A DNA stretch of 64,000 nucleotides from Gnetum montanum (GCA_015680685.1 MNCI01025409.1:208340-272339); one strand, 5' to 3'. Positions 34,985 to 46,500 are shown, numbered from the stretch's first letter. The notes: generated from the sequence alone by a model not told the origin. Translations and numbers: made by a program.

Positions 34985-35884
34985 TGATAAAGTGAATTTT
35001 TTGTTAGCTATGATATTAGAGCCATGGTATTAGATCCCTGATATTGGAGCCCATGCTACAACATCAAATATCCAATANCAGATCCCTGATATTGGAGCCC
35101 ATGCTACAACATCAAATATCCAATACAGTTCAACATAATTTTTTTCAACTCGTACTAAAACTCTTTCAATTTGTTTTCATGATTTTAGGTCTAAGAACTT
35201 AGTAGTGTGTGCCCACAGTGTGGTGTTAAGTGACTGTATGGAGTCTTTATTTGAGCATCTTGTACTTAGACACAACTATGAACAACAATAAAATTGAGAT
35301 TACTTTTATCACTGTAGTATCCATTTAGTTTCTTTACTGTTTCTCTACTATTTAATTAGAATAATGCTTCTCATTTTAACTTAAATGATTTCTTAGTTGA
35401 TGTTTACCATTCTCTAGATTTTATTTCCATTGTTGATAAGCGATATGGATAGGACTAATTTCAAGCGCTAAGTGTAGTTATTTGGTAACCCAATAGTGTT
35501 GTCACTTGATTCACTCAGTAATGATACACTTGGTAATCCTAGTGATGACTACATAAGTCCAAGGCATGTATGGTAAATTAGGAACAGATGTCCATCACTT
35601 AGGATAGAATAGATTCATTTACTATTTGTTGAGACTTAGAAACCATTACTATTTTTCCATGTTTACTAGGAGTTAGATGGCCAACACAACATCAATGATC
35701 ATATACCTCATAATGAGTTAAACCATACACCTAGATTTCACTAGCTCATGTGGGAAGACAACGATCGTAAACTTTAACCACTTACTAACATAATCACATT
35801 TCCTTGTCCACAGATTATGATTGAGCTACACATGAACACTCGTAACTTGTATGGTTGAATGTTGGATTGCTCCACTACTCATCA
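34985..35884 (+). repeat. 3' LTR of the nested Gypsy element
   Basis: TGATAA...TCATCA, 900 bp as assembled. It includes an unmerged contig overlap (35032-35077 repeated at 35080-35125, N at 35078). Without that it would be about 852 bp, against 881 bp for its partner at 20537. The TATA region is partly lost at the join. Confidence 0.9.
35032..35125. repeat. Unmerged contig overlap around N at 35078
   Basis: A 46-base stretch beginning agatccctgatattgg occurs identically on both sides of the N. Confidence 0.9.
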
Positions 35885-36053
35885 ATAGGCTTAAACATAC
35901 TTGGTTTATGACTATACGGAAGGATATCCAAGATTTGGCTGTTAATGCTTATTTGGTTATTAATAAAATTCAATGGTAGAAAAGGATTCATATAGTCAAC
36001 CTCATGTAGTTGGAATAAGTTTAGGATGATAATGATGAAGATAAGGTTACATG
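35885..36053 (+). pseudogene. RTE-type LINE, downstream part
   Basis: It reads RLKHTWFMTIRKDIQDLAVN then KRIHIVNLM. This is the end of an RTE LINE protein (usual RPKKTWxExVxKDL...W..RIH.ADP). It continues the frame broken at 20536, with the Gypsy element inserted between. It runs into the N gap, so the LINE's 3' end is not seen. Confidence 0.85.
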
Positions 36054-36996
36054 NNNNNNNNNNNNNNNNNNNNNNNNNNNNNNNNNNNNNNNNNNNNNNN
36101 NNNNNNNNNNNNNNNNNNNNNNNNNNNNNNNNNNNNNNNNNNNNNNNNNNNNNNNNNNNNNNNNNNNNNNNNNNNNNNNNNNNNNNNNNNNNNNNNNNNN
36201 NNNNNNNNNNNNNNNNNNNNNNNNNNNNNNNNNNNNNNNNNNNNNNNNNNNNNNNNNNNNNNNNNNNNNNNNNNNNNNNNNNNNNNNNNNNNNNNNNNNN
36301 NNNNNNNNNNNNNNNNNNNNNNNNNNNNNNNNNNNNNNNNNNNNNNNNNNNNNNNNNNNNNNNNNNNNNNNNNNNNNNNNNNNNNNNNNNNNNNNNNNNN
36401 NNNNNNNNNNNNNNNNNNNNNNNNNNNNNNNNNNNNNNNNNNNNNNNNNNNNNNNNNNNNNNNNNNNNNNNNNNNNNNNNNNNNNNNNNNNNNNNNNNNN
36501 NNNNNNNNNNNNNNNNNNNNNNNNNNNNNNNNNNNNNNNNNNNNNNNNNNNNNNNNNNNNNNNNNNNNNNNNNNNNNNNNNNNNNNNNNNNNNNNNNNNN
36601 NNNNNNNNNNNNNNNNNNNNNNNNNNNNNNNNNNNNNNNNNNNNNNNNNNNNNNNNNNNNNNNNNNNNNNNNNNNNNNNNNNNNNNNNNNNNNNNNNNNN
36701 NNNNNNNNNNNNNNNNNNNNNNNNNNNNNNNNNNNNNNNNNNNNNNNNNNNNNNNNNNNNNNNNNNNNNNNNNNNNNNNNNNNNNNNNNNNNNNNNNNNN
36801 NNNNNNNNNNNNNNNNNNNNNNNNNNNNNNNNNNNNNNNNNNNNNNNNNNNNNNNNNNNNNNNNNNNNNNNNNNNNNNNNNNNNNNNNNNNNNNNNNNNN
36901 NNNNNNNNNNNNNNNNNNNNNNNNNNNNNNNNNNNNNNNNNNNNNNNNNNNNNNNNNNNNNNNNNNNNNNNNNNNNNNNNNNNNNNNNNNNNNNNN
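36054..36996. other. Sequence gap (943 N)
   Basis: Unknown bases. No feature can be called; apparent long frames across it are artefacts. Confidence 0.99.
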
Positions 36997-37189
36997 GAAG
37001 GTTGGGTAATGCCATATTTAAAAGATAATATTAATGTAACAATGACAAGGTTATGAATTTATTAATTAATTAATTTTTTAAAGAAGTTTGTAAATTGATT
37101 ATTTTTGGGGATTGAACTCATTACCTTATGAATAGGATTTATAAAATAAAAAGTTCATATCATTTTCTATTATTCATAATTGAGAGGCC

Positions 37190-37560
37190 ACCATCCTTCA
37201 TTGATTTCTAAGACTCTATCTCTATTCACATTATTATGATGTAACTTGATGTCCATAGATTCTCTAATTTTCCTTTCTAAATAATTTTTTATCTTGGCTA
37301 GGACTTTGCATTTATCTAATTACCAAGTGTGTTTAGTTTCATCTTTTAAGAAATTGTTAATGTGTTCTATTAATAGAGATTTTTCAAATCTATTATGTTT
37401 TATGTCTCCTTCATGTTCTTTAAGTCTAGTAATAATGTTTCTTCCACTTTCTCTTGTATATACTTTCCCACAAGAGCATTCTAGTTGATAAACGTCCTTA
37501 CAGTCAAGACTTTCTAATCTATCCTTATTAGGGAAACATAAATCTCTNTAGTCAAGACTT
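37190..37560 (-). pseudogene. GIY-YIG endonuclease domain of a Penelope-like element
   Basis: The minus strand from about 37510 reads KDVYQLECSCGKVYTRESGR then NIITRLKEHEGDIKH, EKSLLIEHIN and KDETKHTW. This matches the C-terminal GIY-YIG nuclease of Penelope-like elements (GVYxIxCSCGKxYIGETGRxxxxRLKEH...ALAEH). VYQ stands for the GIY part and VYT for the YIG part; the catalytic Arg of TRLKEH is present. YIG has become YTR and a stop follows at TW, so it is probably inactive. An unmerged contig overlap (N at 37548) interrupts its upstream edge. Confidence 0.85.
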
Positions 37561-37596
37561 TCTAATCTATCCTTATTAGGGAAACATAAATCTCTA
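37500..37596. repeat. Unmerged contig overlap around N at 37548
   Basis: About 46 bases beginning agtcaagactttctaatc are identical on both sides of the N. Confidence 0.9.
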
Positions 37597-38527
37597 ATTT
37601 TATTGATAGGTTGAAATATGATTTTAATATTTTTTTCTTAATATCCTTCCTAGTTTATAAGAAATACCTTCTTGATAAGGTAATATTGCTATTGGATGTT
37701 TATTATCATATTTATTCTCTTTATCTAGTCTTTTATCATTAATATAATCATGATAGGCTTTTCCTTATTTTGATAAGCTATTTGTTAATACTTTCATTCC
37801 AAGTCTTTTCAATTATCTTAGAGTTATAATTATTCAGTCTAAAGACATGACTAAGATGTTTAGACTTTTCTACTAATGTTTTAGTGTTCCCAACTATTAT
37901 GACTCTACACATTATAGTTTCTAAAATACCTATCTTTTTGGCTAAAGAGATGATTAGGTTTTGAATCTAAGTATGTATCTATATAGGTATTCTTGTTATA
38001 GATACCACAAGAGTTAGCTAGATTCTTATAGTTATTCCTAAATTTGATGCTAAGGACATGTAGGAAAGGAAGGTAGTTATTGTGTTCTTTTTTAATTGTA
38101 AATTATATGCTACAATCAGTGATATTTAGATATGTATGAAATTTACATAGTTCATCTTCATCGAATTGCTAGATGTATCCTACATCATTCACACATCTAA
38201 TCCAATGCTTCAACTTTAATCTATATAAGTTTAAAGCTTTACTTTCGAAGTCTTTCATATATAATTTTGCTACAATATGAGAAAGAGGCGATCCCTTTAT
38301 GACCCTTGCACTTATTCATAGTAAACATTATTATATTTAAAATAAATGGTTCCTAAGCATAGCTTAACAAGCATTGTTGTCTCATTATTAACTTTTCTAT
38401 TGATAATCTTGAAAGTTCCTTTTAATGGAATCATGATGAAGAGAGAGGCAACATCAAAACTTATAAGGATATCTTTTAGTTCTAATTTGATAAAAGGGAT
38501 AAAAATTTCATAATGTTGAGGATTTTT
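37560..38527 (-). pseudogene. Penelope-like reverse transcriptase, main part
   Basis: Minus-strand reading, in order: ISFDVASLFIMIPLKGTFKI (about 38475-38415), a stop region with VYYE, GSPLSHIVAKLYMKDFESKA (about 38295-38235), HWIRCVNDVGYI (about 38207-38172), CKFHTYLNITDCSI, LPFLHVLSIKF, NTYIDTYLDSKPNHL, and later YQEGISYKLGRILRKK (about 37685-37640). These follow the RT order of Penelope-like elements, in which a GIY-YIG nuclease follows the RT. The palm box is CVND in place of YVDD, so a catalytic Asp is lost. Elements of this kind with the nuclease are known in conifers (Dryad). Confidence 0.85.
38230..38527. repeat. Left arm of 298-bp perfect inverted repeat
   Basis: Reverse complement of 38758-39055, apparently without mismatch. 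The arm ends at the single N at 38528, and its partner ends at the N at 39056, which points to a contig placed in the wrong orientation. Confidence 0.9.
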
Positions 38528-38528
38528 N

Positions 38529-39055
38529 CGCTACATGTGATAAAGATGAAGTAGTAGTGATAATGGATGATCAAACATATTATGAGAAAATAGAAACAAT
38601 AATAAAACATATATATGGTGTTCAAAAGGTTCAAAAAAATAGAATTCTACTTAGACCTATAGTGAATATCATTAGTTCACCCACATATGCTTTAGGAAAG
38701 TATCTAGTTGAAAACTTTATTGTTCTACTTATTAGACACACTATTTTTTTTAAAAAAAAAAATCCTCAACATTATGAAATTTTTATCCCTTTTATCAAAT
38801 TAGAACTAAAAGATATCCTTATAAGTTTTGATGTTGCCTCTCTCTTCATCATGATTCCATTAAAAGGAACTTTCAAGATTATCAATAGAAAAGTTAATAA
38901 TGAGACAACAATGCTTGTTAAGCTATGCTTAGGAACCATTTATTTTAAATATAATAATGTTTACTATGAATAAGTGCAAGGGTCATAAAGGGATCGCCTC
39001 TTTCTCATATTGTAGCAAAATTATATATGAAAGACTTCGAAAGTAAAGCTTTAAA
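38529..39055 (+). pseudogene. Penelope-like RT, N-terminal part (contig probably flipped)
   Basis: The plus strand from 38557 encodes 138 open codons: YYEKIETIIKHIYGVQKVQ, LLRPIVNIISSPTYALGKYL (about 38650-38710), ISFDVASLFIMIPLKGTFKI, ending YFKYNNVYYE. LRPIV...SPTY.L.KYL is the block preceding the RT palm in Penelope-like elements. Its last 298 bp repeat the minus-strand RT at 38230-38527 exactly. Reversing this contig would make one continuous minus-strand element, with RT N-terminus at the right and nuclease at the left. Confidence 0.82.
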
Positions 39056-39056
39056 N

Positions 39057-39361
39057 AGCTCGTCTTTATTTCCAATACAATGGTGTGTTCAAGTATATCA
39101 ATGCTTGAATAAAGATCCAATTACAGTTAGACCTCCTGTTGCAGGCACTTGGAAAATATCCTAACTCTTGAATGAACAAACTGCAAGAATTTTTCTACTT
39201 GACTTCAAAAACTACCCCTGAATCGTATGCCCAAGGGTTGTATTTATAGGCCCGAGAGTACCCTACAATATCACATGCTTGATATTGCATCTTGGGCCGC
39301 AATATCACATACTCGATATTGTGTACTTGATATCAGAGCTTAAGTAAAACACGATTCATCA
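39057..39361 (-). repeat. Partial Gypsy LTR (U3-R part)
   Basis: Begins after the N at 39056 and ends ...TCATCA at 39361 (TGATGA start on the minus strand). It has TATAAATA on the minus strand at 39241-39248 and GATATC/CGATATT motifs at about 39285-39340. It parallels the window-edge LTR at 640-938. The rest of the LTR and any element body are not adjacent, probably because of the join. Confidence 0.75.
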
Positions 39362-41100
39362 GCGAGCAACAAAATATAAAGAATCTAAACTTATTGAAAG
39401 AATGCATGTAGTGCAGTTACATTTTATTAATGTGAAGTATTACTTTTAATGTGTTATTTTATAATGAATCCTATGAGTTTTAATTTCCTAATTATTATAG
39501 CAAATAAAGAATAAACTAATAGAGCTATGATGAAAAACATATGTATTGAGTATTAGCTAACTTGAAATGCATGCATCGTTCCAAATAAATGCATACATAC
39601 AACATTCCAAACAAATGCATATAATGTTCTCAAGAGATGTTTTAGAATGCTCAGAGCTGATTGTTGGTGTACTTGACACACTTGAGAAGGATAAAATTAA
39701 AATGTTTTTGAATAATAATTATAGGTACAATGTATTACTCTTACCTATGGCATTTGGATTTGATCTCACACATGGAATTACTCTCTCATGTGAGGGGTCT
39801 CTTATGCTTTATAAATTCATTTCTTGATAATGTCAATGAGGTATTGCTCACTTAGTTTGTAGCTTGTGATATGTAAGTCATTGGGAATATGCTCTCTAAG
39901 TTAATGTACACATTAGATTCTTAACTTAAATCATCAATAGCTAACGAAAAGTTACTATGATTTCCTAAAATACATAACTACTTATGAATTATAAAAGAAT
40001 CCAACTTTACACTTTCTAAGAAGGCATAAGATACACATAAAAAAATATAGAATCAACAAGAAGTAAGATGACATTAGAACAAGAGTTGAAGAGAATATTC
40101 TTAAGCCAAAATAATACAAAAGTAGTGATTTGTGTAATCATAAATGCTCATAATCATAAGTACAAAGAGGAGTAGAGGATGAAGAAGTTCCAAGCCTTAT
40201 CAAATGGTACTTGAGGAAGACATGACATCAAGACAAGTTGAAGTCTCAGATATATCCAACACCAAAACACAGACTAGTACATCACAAACAAGAAATTCAA
40301 TATAGTGAACCTAAAACAAGAATTCCCATAAGAATTAGATATAAAGGTTATGAAAGGTGAGTAGGACATGCTATGTAACGTAGCGGTGCATTGTTAAATG
40401 AGTGTAGAGTGGTCTGAACCCACATAAGACAAAAGATATTAATTTACAAGAGCATTTTAAGTGTGCCATGAGCCCACGATGCAAGATGGTGCTATGAAAT
40501 GCAATATAAATATTATAGCATTGTTAGAGGAAGAAGGAGCAACACCATTGAGACAAGAGAAGTTCTAATGCATGTAGTAAAGCTTAACCTAGAGTAACAA
40601 CAAGCCTAAATATGTTGTAATTTACCAAAACAAGAAGTACTACATGTTATAGACTATCTATGATAGCTTATGGCTAGTATTAATCTATGGTATATAGATC
40701 AATATCACTTTATTTATCATTAAGAGGAATTATAAGGAGATAGTAAGACTTACAATACTTGGTCATACTTTCAGCTCATTTAAATCCTACATTAAAGTAA
40801 GTTATTATTAAGCTATATCATACTTTCAGCTCATTTAAATCCTACATTAAAGTTGAATAGAAATTCTTAAAACTAGACTCTAACACTAAGTAATAATTCA
40901 ATCCTAAAGTGCACCCTAATTTAGTAAGGCAAACGTGATAATTCTATTAAGGCTCTATGTCATAATTCAACCCCAAACTGCACTATAATATTTTCTATTA
41001 AGATACGAAATGATAATGCTGTGATATTATCATATTCTTCTTATATAATCTATTTTTATAAATATAAGCAATTTTACTATTAATTTATTTTATATTTCTT
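39362..41100. other. Spacer without recognised gene
   Basis: No domain or element boundary recognised. An 86-codon frame at 39567 has no features I can identify. It would lie in the 3' part or last intron of the metacaspase gene if the missing last exon is further left, but I could not find that exon. Confidence 0.4.
40763..40853 (+). repeat. 36-bp direct repeat, 55-bp period
   Basis: tcatactttcagctcattta and the following 16 bases occur identically at 40763-40798 and 40818-40853 with a 19-base spacer. No N is near, so this looks like a genuine recent duplication. Confidence 0.85.
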
Positions 41101-41192
41101 TTTAACTTCAACAAATTTAAATCAATGTAAATAAGAAACATTCGTAACAGAGCCTTTAAGAGCAAGATAGAAAACATTACGATGGTATGTAC

Positions 41193-44100
41193 CTGAGGAA
41201 GGGCATCCTTGTTACTAAAGCCAAGGGCAAACAAGCCAGTTTTCTTAGCGTTGGCCTGCTGCTGCCGAGCTTCACGAATGTCTTTGCTCATTGCAGAAAG
41301 CAGAGATGCGTAAGTGTAAGCTTCCCCACTCTCTATTGCTCTCACAAAACTGAATGTTGTTGCACCAGTTGTTATAACTTTTGCCAGACTTTTCCAAGCC
41401 CAGAAGGATACAACACAAAACACAAGATTTTAAAGATGTTTTATCAGTTCAACTTATAATGGTATAAAAATAAAAATAATAATGAAAATTTCAAAGATGC
41501 CTTATACCAATTAGTATATATATAAAACAATAGTAACGAAATTNATGCCTTATACCAATTAGTATATATATAAAAGAATAGTAACGAAATTGAACTATTA
41601 AGGTCAAACTGTGACTTGTACCTGAGGAAGGAAGAAACCCAGCAACTCTTAATTTCGCTTATTGATAACAAGAAGATTAATAATAATAATAATAACTGAT
41701 GATGATGGTCATGATGTTTTGGACTCGTGTTATTACTTTGGTGTGCCTGGTTGTCACTACGGGCACTGAAAGAGGCTTCTCCTCCATTGGTCCCTTTACA
41801 CACTCACTCATTGTTGGGCCTGTGATCTTCCCACTCAGAACCAACTTCTCTGCAAAGACACATATAACCCAAATCTGAATGAATAGGAATAAATTAGACC
41901 CACAACAGAATTCATACAAAACTCTTAAAAGTTCTCAGGAATTGTGAATTAAATCCACTGATGCTTTATTGAAGTTGTTGAAACAACCCAAGTTCACAGG
42001 ATTATAAGCCATACTGGCATCAGAGATCAGGAAAATAACCGTTATATATATATCGAACTATGAATTGTCTGTTGTCTCTGACATGCCCAGACGAAATTAT
42101 TAACCAATTGGTCAGAAAATCGTTCAATTTGATGTGAATGGATACTTTTGGTTTTTGTGAGAAAGTTAAAAGATCATTTCATAGACATTTTGCACCACCT
42201 CTGAAACACTAACACAAGTCAACGAGGACTACTCAAAAGTTCTGGTGCATAATTCCCTCGTCTGCAGTAATGTTAAATCAAAACCATAAAGGCAAACCAA
42301 TTAATTCAATTTCAATCCAGTACTCACCAGCAAAAATCATATAATTGAAAGAAGAATTTGCATCAGATTTCAGGGAACAAAGCCATTGAATCTAACGGAA
42401 CACTTTAAATAGAGAAACTTGCCAGGTCTGCTTACGGTGCCAGCAAATTAAAACAAAGTATTTCAATTTTGGGACAAATTGTCACGTTTCTTTACCAAAA
42501 CAAAGAGAGAGCTTTTCGAAAACTTTTTTAAAAAAAAATATTATAAAAGAAAAACATTGAAATAAACAAGCTTCAAACTTCCAAGAGAGAAAAATCCATT
42601 TAGAGAAACGATCTGGCATGAAACAAAAGTTAAAAGCTGTTTGCATACTTGGAAAGGCGGAAGACAAAGGGCAGATCAAGAACAGTGCCGCTGTGGCAGG
42701 CATCTATGACTGCATGAAGTTTGACTCCAAACAGAAGAGGCCGAACCAGCATGAGATTGATCCCATCAACAACAATATTTCCTGCATCTACAAAATCTGT
42801 TGGAAGAATTGTTTCATCCAATCCATCAGCCTCATCGCCTGACTGGTCCTCTGCTGAAGACCGGGGCCAGAGAAATGGTAGAGAGAATCCCCTGTTTTGC
42901 ATCCATCAACCAACCATTTGATTGCATTTTCTATGTTCCTCCTTGTGGGTATTTTGTTAGGATCTTCCCCATCCTCTGCAAATATTCAGCAGCCTTTTAA
43001 AACAAGAATTTGAAAGGATCCCTAGATTTGAGTTAGAAAGGAGAAAACCTTAGTTCCTACACGGTACAAAGTGCTGAATTATTGGAATTTTGTCGGTTTT
43101 AGTGTTATGATAAATTTGCTACTTTGGAATTCCAGGTATTTGTAAAAATTCAGAGGACGATTTCTCTGTTCATCTTACATTAAGAAGTACAAGCGAATCC
43201 AAGAATTTCGTTTTAAAATCATTTTTTTTCATTGCAAAAAGATTACAAGTTAATGAGGACCTTTTTTTGAGATTGTTTCTTACAAGAAGAGTGGGCACCA
43301 TTAAGTGGGTCTATCTTTATCTGCACTAAGAATGTTCAATGCTGTAGGAAACTAGAAAAGGTTGAGAATTTGTTCATGACGTTGCCATGTCCTGAGGACA
43401 AGAAAGTGTGTAATATACTGTAGTGGTTAAATTTTGGCTTTCAAAATTACAATATTTGAGGAGTACAGCTTCTACATTGCTAAGTGGTTAACCAAATGAT
43501 AATTGTTTTATCCAAGATGATATTTGTAGGTGTAACTGTACTAAGGACGTTTAGGCTAGTGGCAAGGCTGGTGCAAAGGGTGTTAGTGTACATGCTAACA
43601 AGCTTAAATGAAGGATATCATCTGGAGAAGCAAGCACCTCGCTATTAGTTCAAATGATAATCCCTAAGCTAACAAGGTTGAATGAGAATTAATTGTATCT
43701 CTAATGACTAAATACTTTAACTTTAAGATCTCATGAACTCAAAAAGTACTTGGAAATGAGTTTTTCTTTTTCTTTTCCTTTTTTTTTTTGCCCCTCAAAA
43801 TGACCTCATTGAGCTTGTACCTCAAAGCAGGGTAAACATGCCAAATTATAGCTGAAGGTCACCCTAATCCTTGGAGCCTAAATAGCAAATTGCCTAAGGT
43901 AACAGTTTTGATTGTGAATTGCGGAAACATTCCAAAATAATACAATTAGGTGGTTGAGATTGCATACCTGTGAGTGTAACAATGGAGGATTCAGGGAAGC
44001 TGAACTTGGTGGTGAGCAGATGCTTCATCATAGCAACATCGTTCGAGGGTCCATGCAGTTCATAGGGAGTGCCTTTGTAGGAAACCCCAATCAGAAGAGC

Positions 44101-44322
44101 CTTCTTGCTTCCTGCAACTGTGATCACTGGCACGTTGATTGCACCACTAAAATTATAATTACTACTATTGACACTGTTCCACAAGTCTCTTCCTCCTCTC
44201 TCCATACAGGCACTGCAAATCCAGAGATAAGAGGATGAACCATAGCCATTGATCCTTCTGCCACATCTGTTGCAAAAAACCATTATGATTGTGCTTTCCC
44301 TGTTGCAGAGTGGCTCTTCCAA
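41193..44322 (-). pseudogene. Type I metacaspase gene, damaged
   Basis: Metacaspases are Cys proteases with a caspase-like fold; type I plant members start with an LSD1-like zinc finger. Exon 1 (44322-43968; ATG 44322 or 44280) has CNRCG...CSAC and KKALLIGVSYKGTPYELHGP, ending SFPESSIVTLT. Exon 2 (42975-42649) has DPNKIPTRRNIENAIKWLVD, the His-site region, GDEADGLDETILPTDF and the catalytic-Cys motif DACHSGT (Cys codon 42698-42696). Exon 3 (from 41849) has EWEDHRP and CKGTNGGEASFSA. Exon 4 (about 41412-41193) has KVITTGATTFSFVRAIESGE. Exon edges 1/2 and 2/3 keep GT-AG and phase. Three lesions: His-site SGHG is SGPG (codon 42865-42863), one base is missing just after it, and TGA stands at 41806-41804. 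The last exon was not found. Confidence 0.88.
41495..41592. repeat. Unmerged contig overlap around N at 41544
   Basis: About 47 bases beginning atgccttataccaatt occur on both sides of the N, with one difference (aaaacaa versus aaaagaa). It lies in the intron between metacaspase exons 3 and 4. Confidence 0.85.
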
Positions 44323-46500
44323 TTTTTTTCTATTCTCAACGCATCACGGTTCTCTCAATCTTCATTTATATGGAGGAATTGTGGAAAGCATACTTATAAT
44401 GTGGGTAATGGTGGAAATTGGATTTGTATAGTGTAATCAGATTAAACTATATCAACATTTTTTTTAATGGGCCTACCCTTTAGAGAATCTATGTGAATGG
44501 GGAATTCTCGAATTCTTTAATGTGCTTGAAGAATCTGTCTGGACTATGGGTAGGTTCCATTTATGCAATCTGCATCGTTAATTTGAATTGTGTGTGTTGG
44601 CCATGCACCCGCTGCTTTTGCTTTTGCATTTTGGTTGATGAGAATATTTTCACTTTCCGGCCGTCTGTTTTGATATTACTACCCTCTTTGAGGTATAAAT
44701 TTTAAGACTTTGCGGACGTAATCTAGATGCAAGAACAATCTCAACTTTCAGCAGGATATTTATTTTTAGTCCAACCATATAAACATTATGAGTGGACTTT
44801 GAGTTTTGAGCTATACTAACTTTGGGCACCCGGGCGTGTATTGTAAGAAAGTGGACGTGTATTGTAAGAAAGTTTTACATTTGATTTAGTTTAGCTAAAT
44901 CATCGTAACCAGTTTACTTAAATTGTATATTAGAAAAAAATAATTTAAATTACATCATTCTTACTTTTAAACTGAATGTAAAGCTTTATGATTTATTGGA
45001 CAGATGTTACGTTTTCATGATGTTACAAATTGACCCAACATCAATAGGGACAATAAAAACAAATCATACAAGTTTTTTTTGTTGCTGCAATATTTTAATG
45101 ATATCTCAAATAGGTAGTAACGACACAAAAAAGAAACACATACAACTTATCTTTAAGGGCTCCTAACCAATATAACCTATAAGTGCAATTTTCTGGGAGA
45201 GTTGAATCAATCTTCCACTTTCAATTCTAAGATGATATGAACTTAAGGGAAGGTTATTGATGACACTTCAATACTTAATTGGAATAGGAGTTGAGAGATA
45301 ATGAACTTTTACATTAGTGTATTAGATATAATGTGATGTAAATAAACTTATTTCTTGCTTTCTACGTTAGATCACAACTATGTTAAAACCTTTTGCTTCA
45401 CTAAGTGGTGAATATGCTTAATATTTTCTTGTAGTTCCTTTAAATAGATATTTCATTTTCTCAACTATTGTATTCCCGAAAAATAGCAATCGCAATGTTG
45501 TGAATCCTTAAGAATTATTTTAGAGAATTTATCTTACCTTTAGATATTCAAGTTATGGGTGTATATAATAAATTAACATAAAGTTTTTGCTTCTAAAGGT
45601 AACAAATCACATTCATATAATAACATTGAATAAGGTATTTATTAAACAATTAAATGTTATTTCCTTGTTTACATAGAATTAGAACATGGTTGGTATAATA
45701 TCAATTATCATACACCTCAACTAGGCTTTACTATATCAATTAGAGGGCCACTACAAGTCTTTCTAGAAAGACAATGGTTGGCAATCACCTAGCAAGCTAA
45801 ACACTAAATGCTAATTCATCCATGGATTACAACATTGTCCACCGTGATGCTTGTAGATCATATAGTTGGATGTTAGACATACTCACTGCTCATAAACTTC
45901 ATAGCATTTTATACAAGTTGATTAATGATAGTTTATCATAATCTTTACTTTTACCTTCATAATTAGTAATAAAAAATAAATATGTTGAGATCTTGAATAC
46001 TTAAAAAAATTGACTTGGTTCATCTAGCAATTGACATGTATTATTTAGGAGCATGATAATAAGTTAATAGAGCAAATACTTATCACTCTTAGGACTTTAC
46101 CACTATTTCACTTAGTTAGGATTCGGTATTAACTACATGTATACTTATATATAATTATCTTTAGCAATGTGAATAAATAATACAATAATTATATATCTTA
46201 ATGACACTTAACCATACATCATGGAACAACTATAAGTAAGGTTAGAAAGATAACAATTTGCAATCTCACTTAGCTGTAATAGATATATAACTTAATCCTT
46301 TCATGAAATTCAGTCAAGCCTACTACATGTACTTGTAGGTCCATATCATTGAGTGTTTGAAACTACTTATTGCTCATTATTTAGCATCTTTCATAGGGAA
46401 GATGTTAGATGTTTATTAGTAGTAATTACACATGATTACTATAGTTGTAATTAATGATATATCATCTTACCATTATTATATTGTGAAAAGCAAACACTAT
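44323..46500. other. Spacer with relic LTR ends
   Basis: Upstream of the metacaspase. Two stretches, about 45690-45897 and 46170-46385, resemble the R-U5 ends of the Athila-like LTRs (both near their ends run ...ttggatgttagacatactcactgctcat or similar wording), but they lack U3 and internal sequence, so they look like old solo remnants. A short tandem (cgtgtattgtaagaaagt at 44835 and 44856) is also present. No gene seen. Confidence 0.5.

Larger units (their letters stand above)
20537..35884 (+). mobile_element. Gypsy element nested in an RTE LINE, itself twice invaded
   Basis: 15.3 kb between LTRs 20537-21417 and 34985-35884, with a near-perfect 5-bp duplication. Inside are: a tRNA-Asp-type primer site, a gag (21548 to about 24050), an inverted relative (about 24100-27437), an env-like upstream region and ORF (27439-30913, continuing at 34310), and a small Copia-type element (30914-34309). 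No RT, RNase H or integrase is seen in its own sequence, so it looks like a pol-less derivative of the Athila-like family. The N at 27438 is a contig join, so the middle order is less certain than the ends. Confidence 0.8.

Noticed and set aside
36026-37028. Long frames across the N block on both strands
   Set aside because: They consist of unknown bases only; no coding information.
38230-39055. Large hairpin or MITE
   Set aside because: The perfect arms end at single Ns and contain RT coding sequence; a flipped contig explains it better.
39567-39827. 86-codon plus-strand frame
   Set aside because: No motif, no splice or promoter context, and it occurs in AT-rich spacer; not enough to call a gene.
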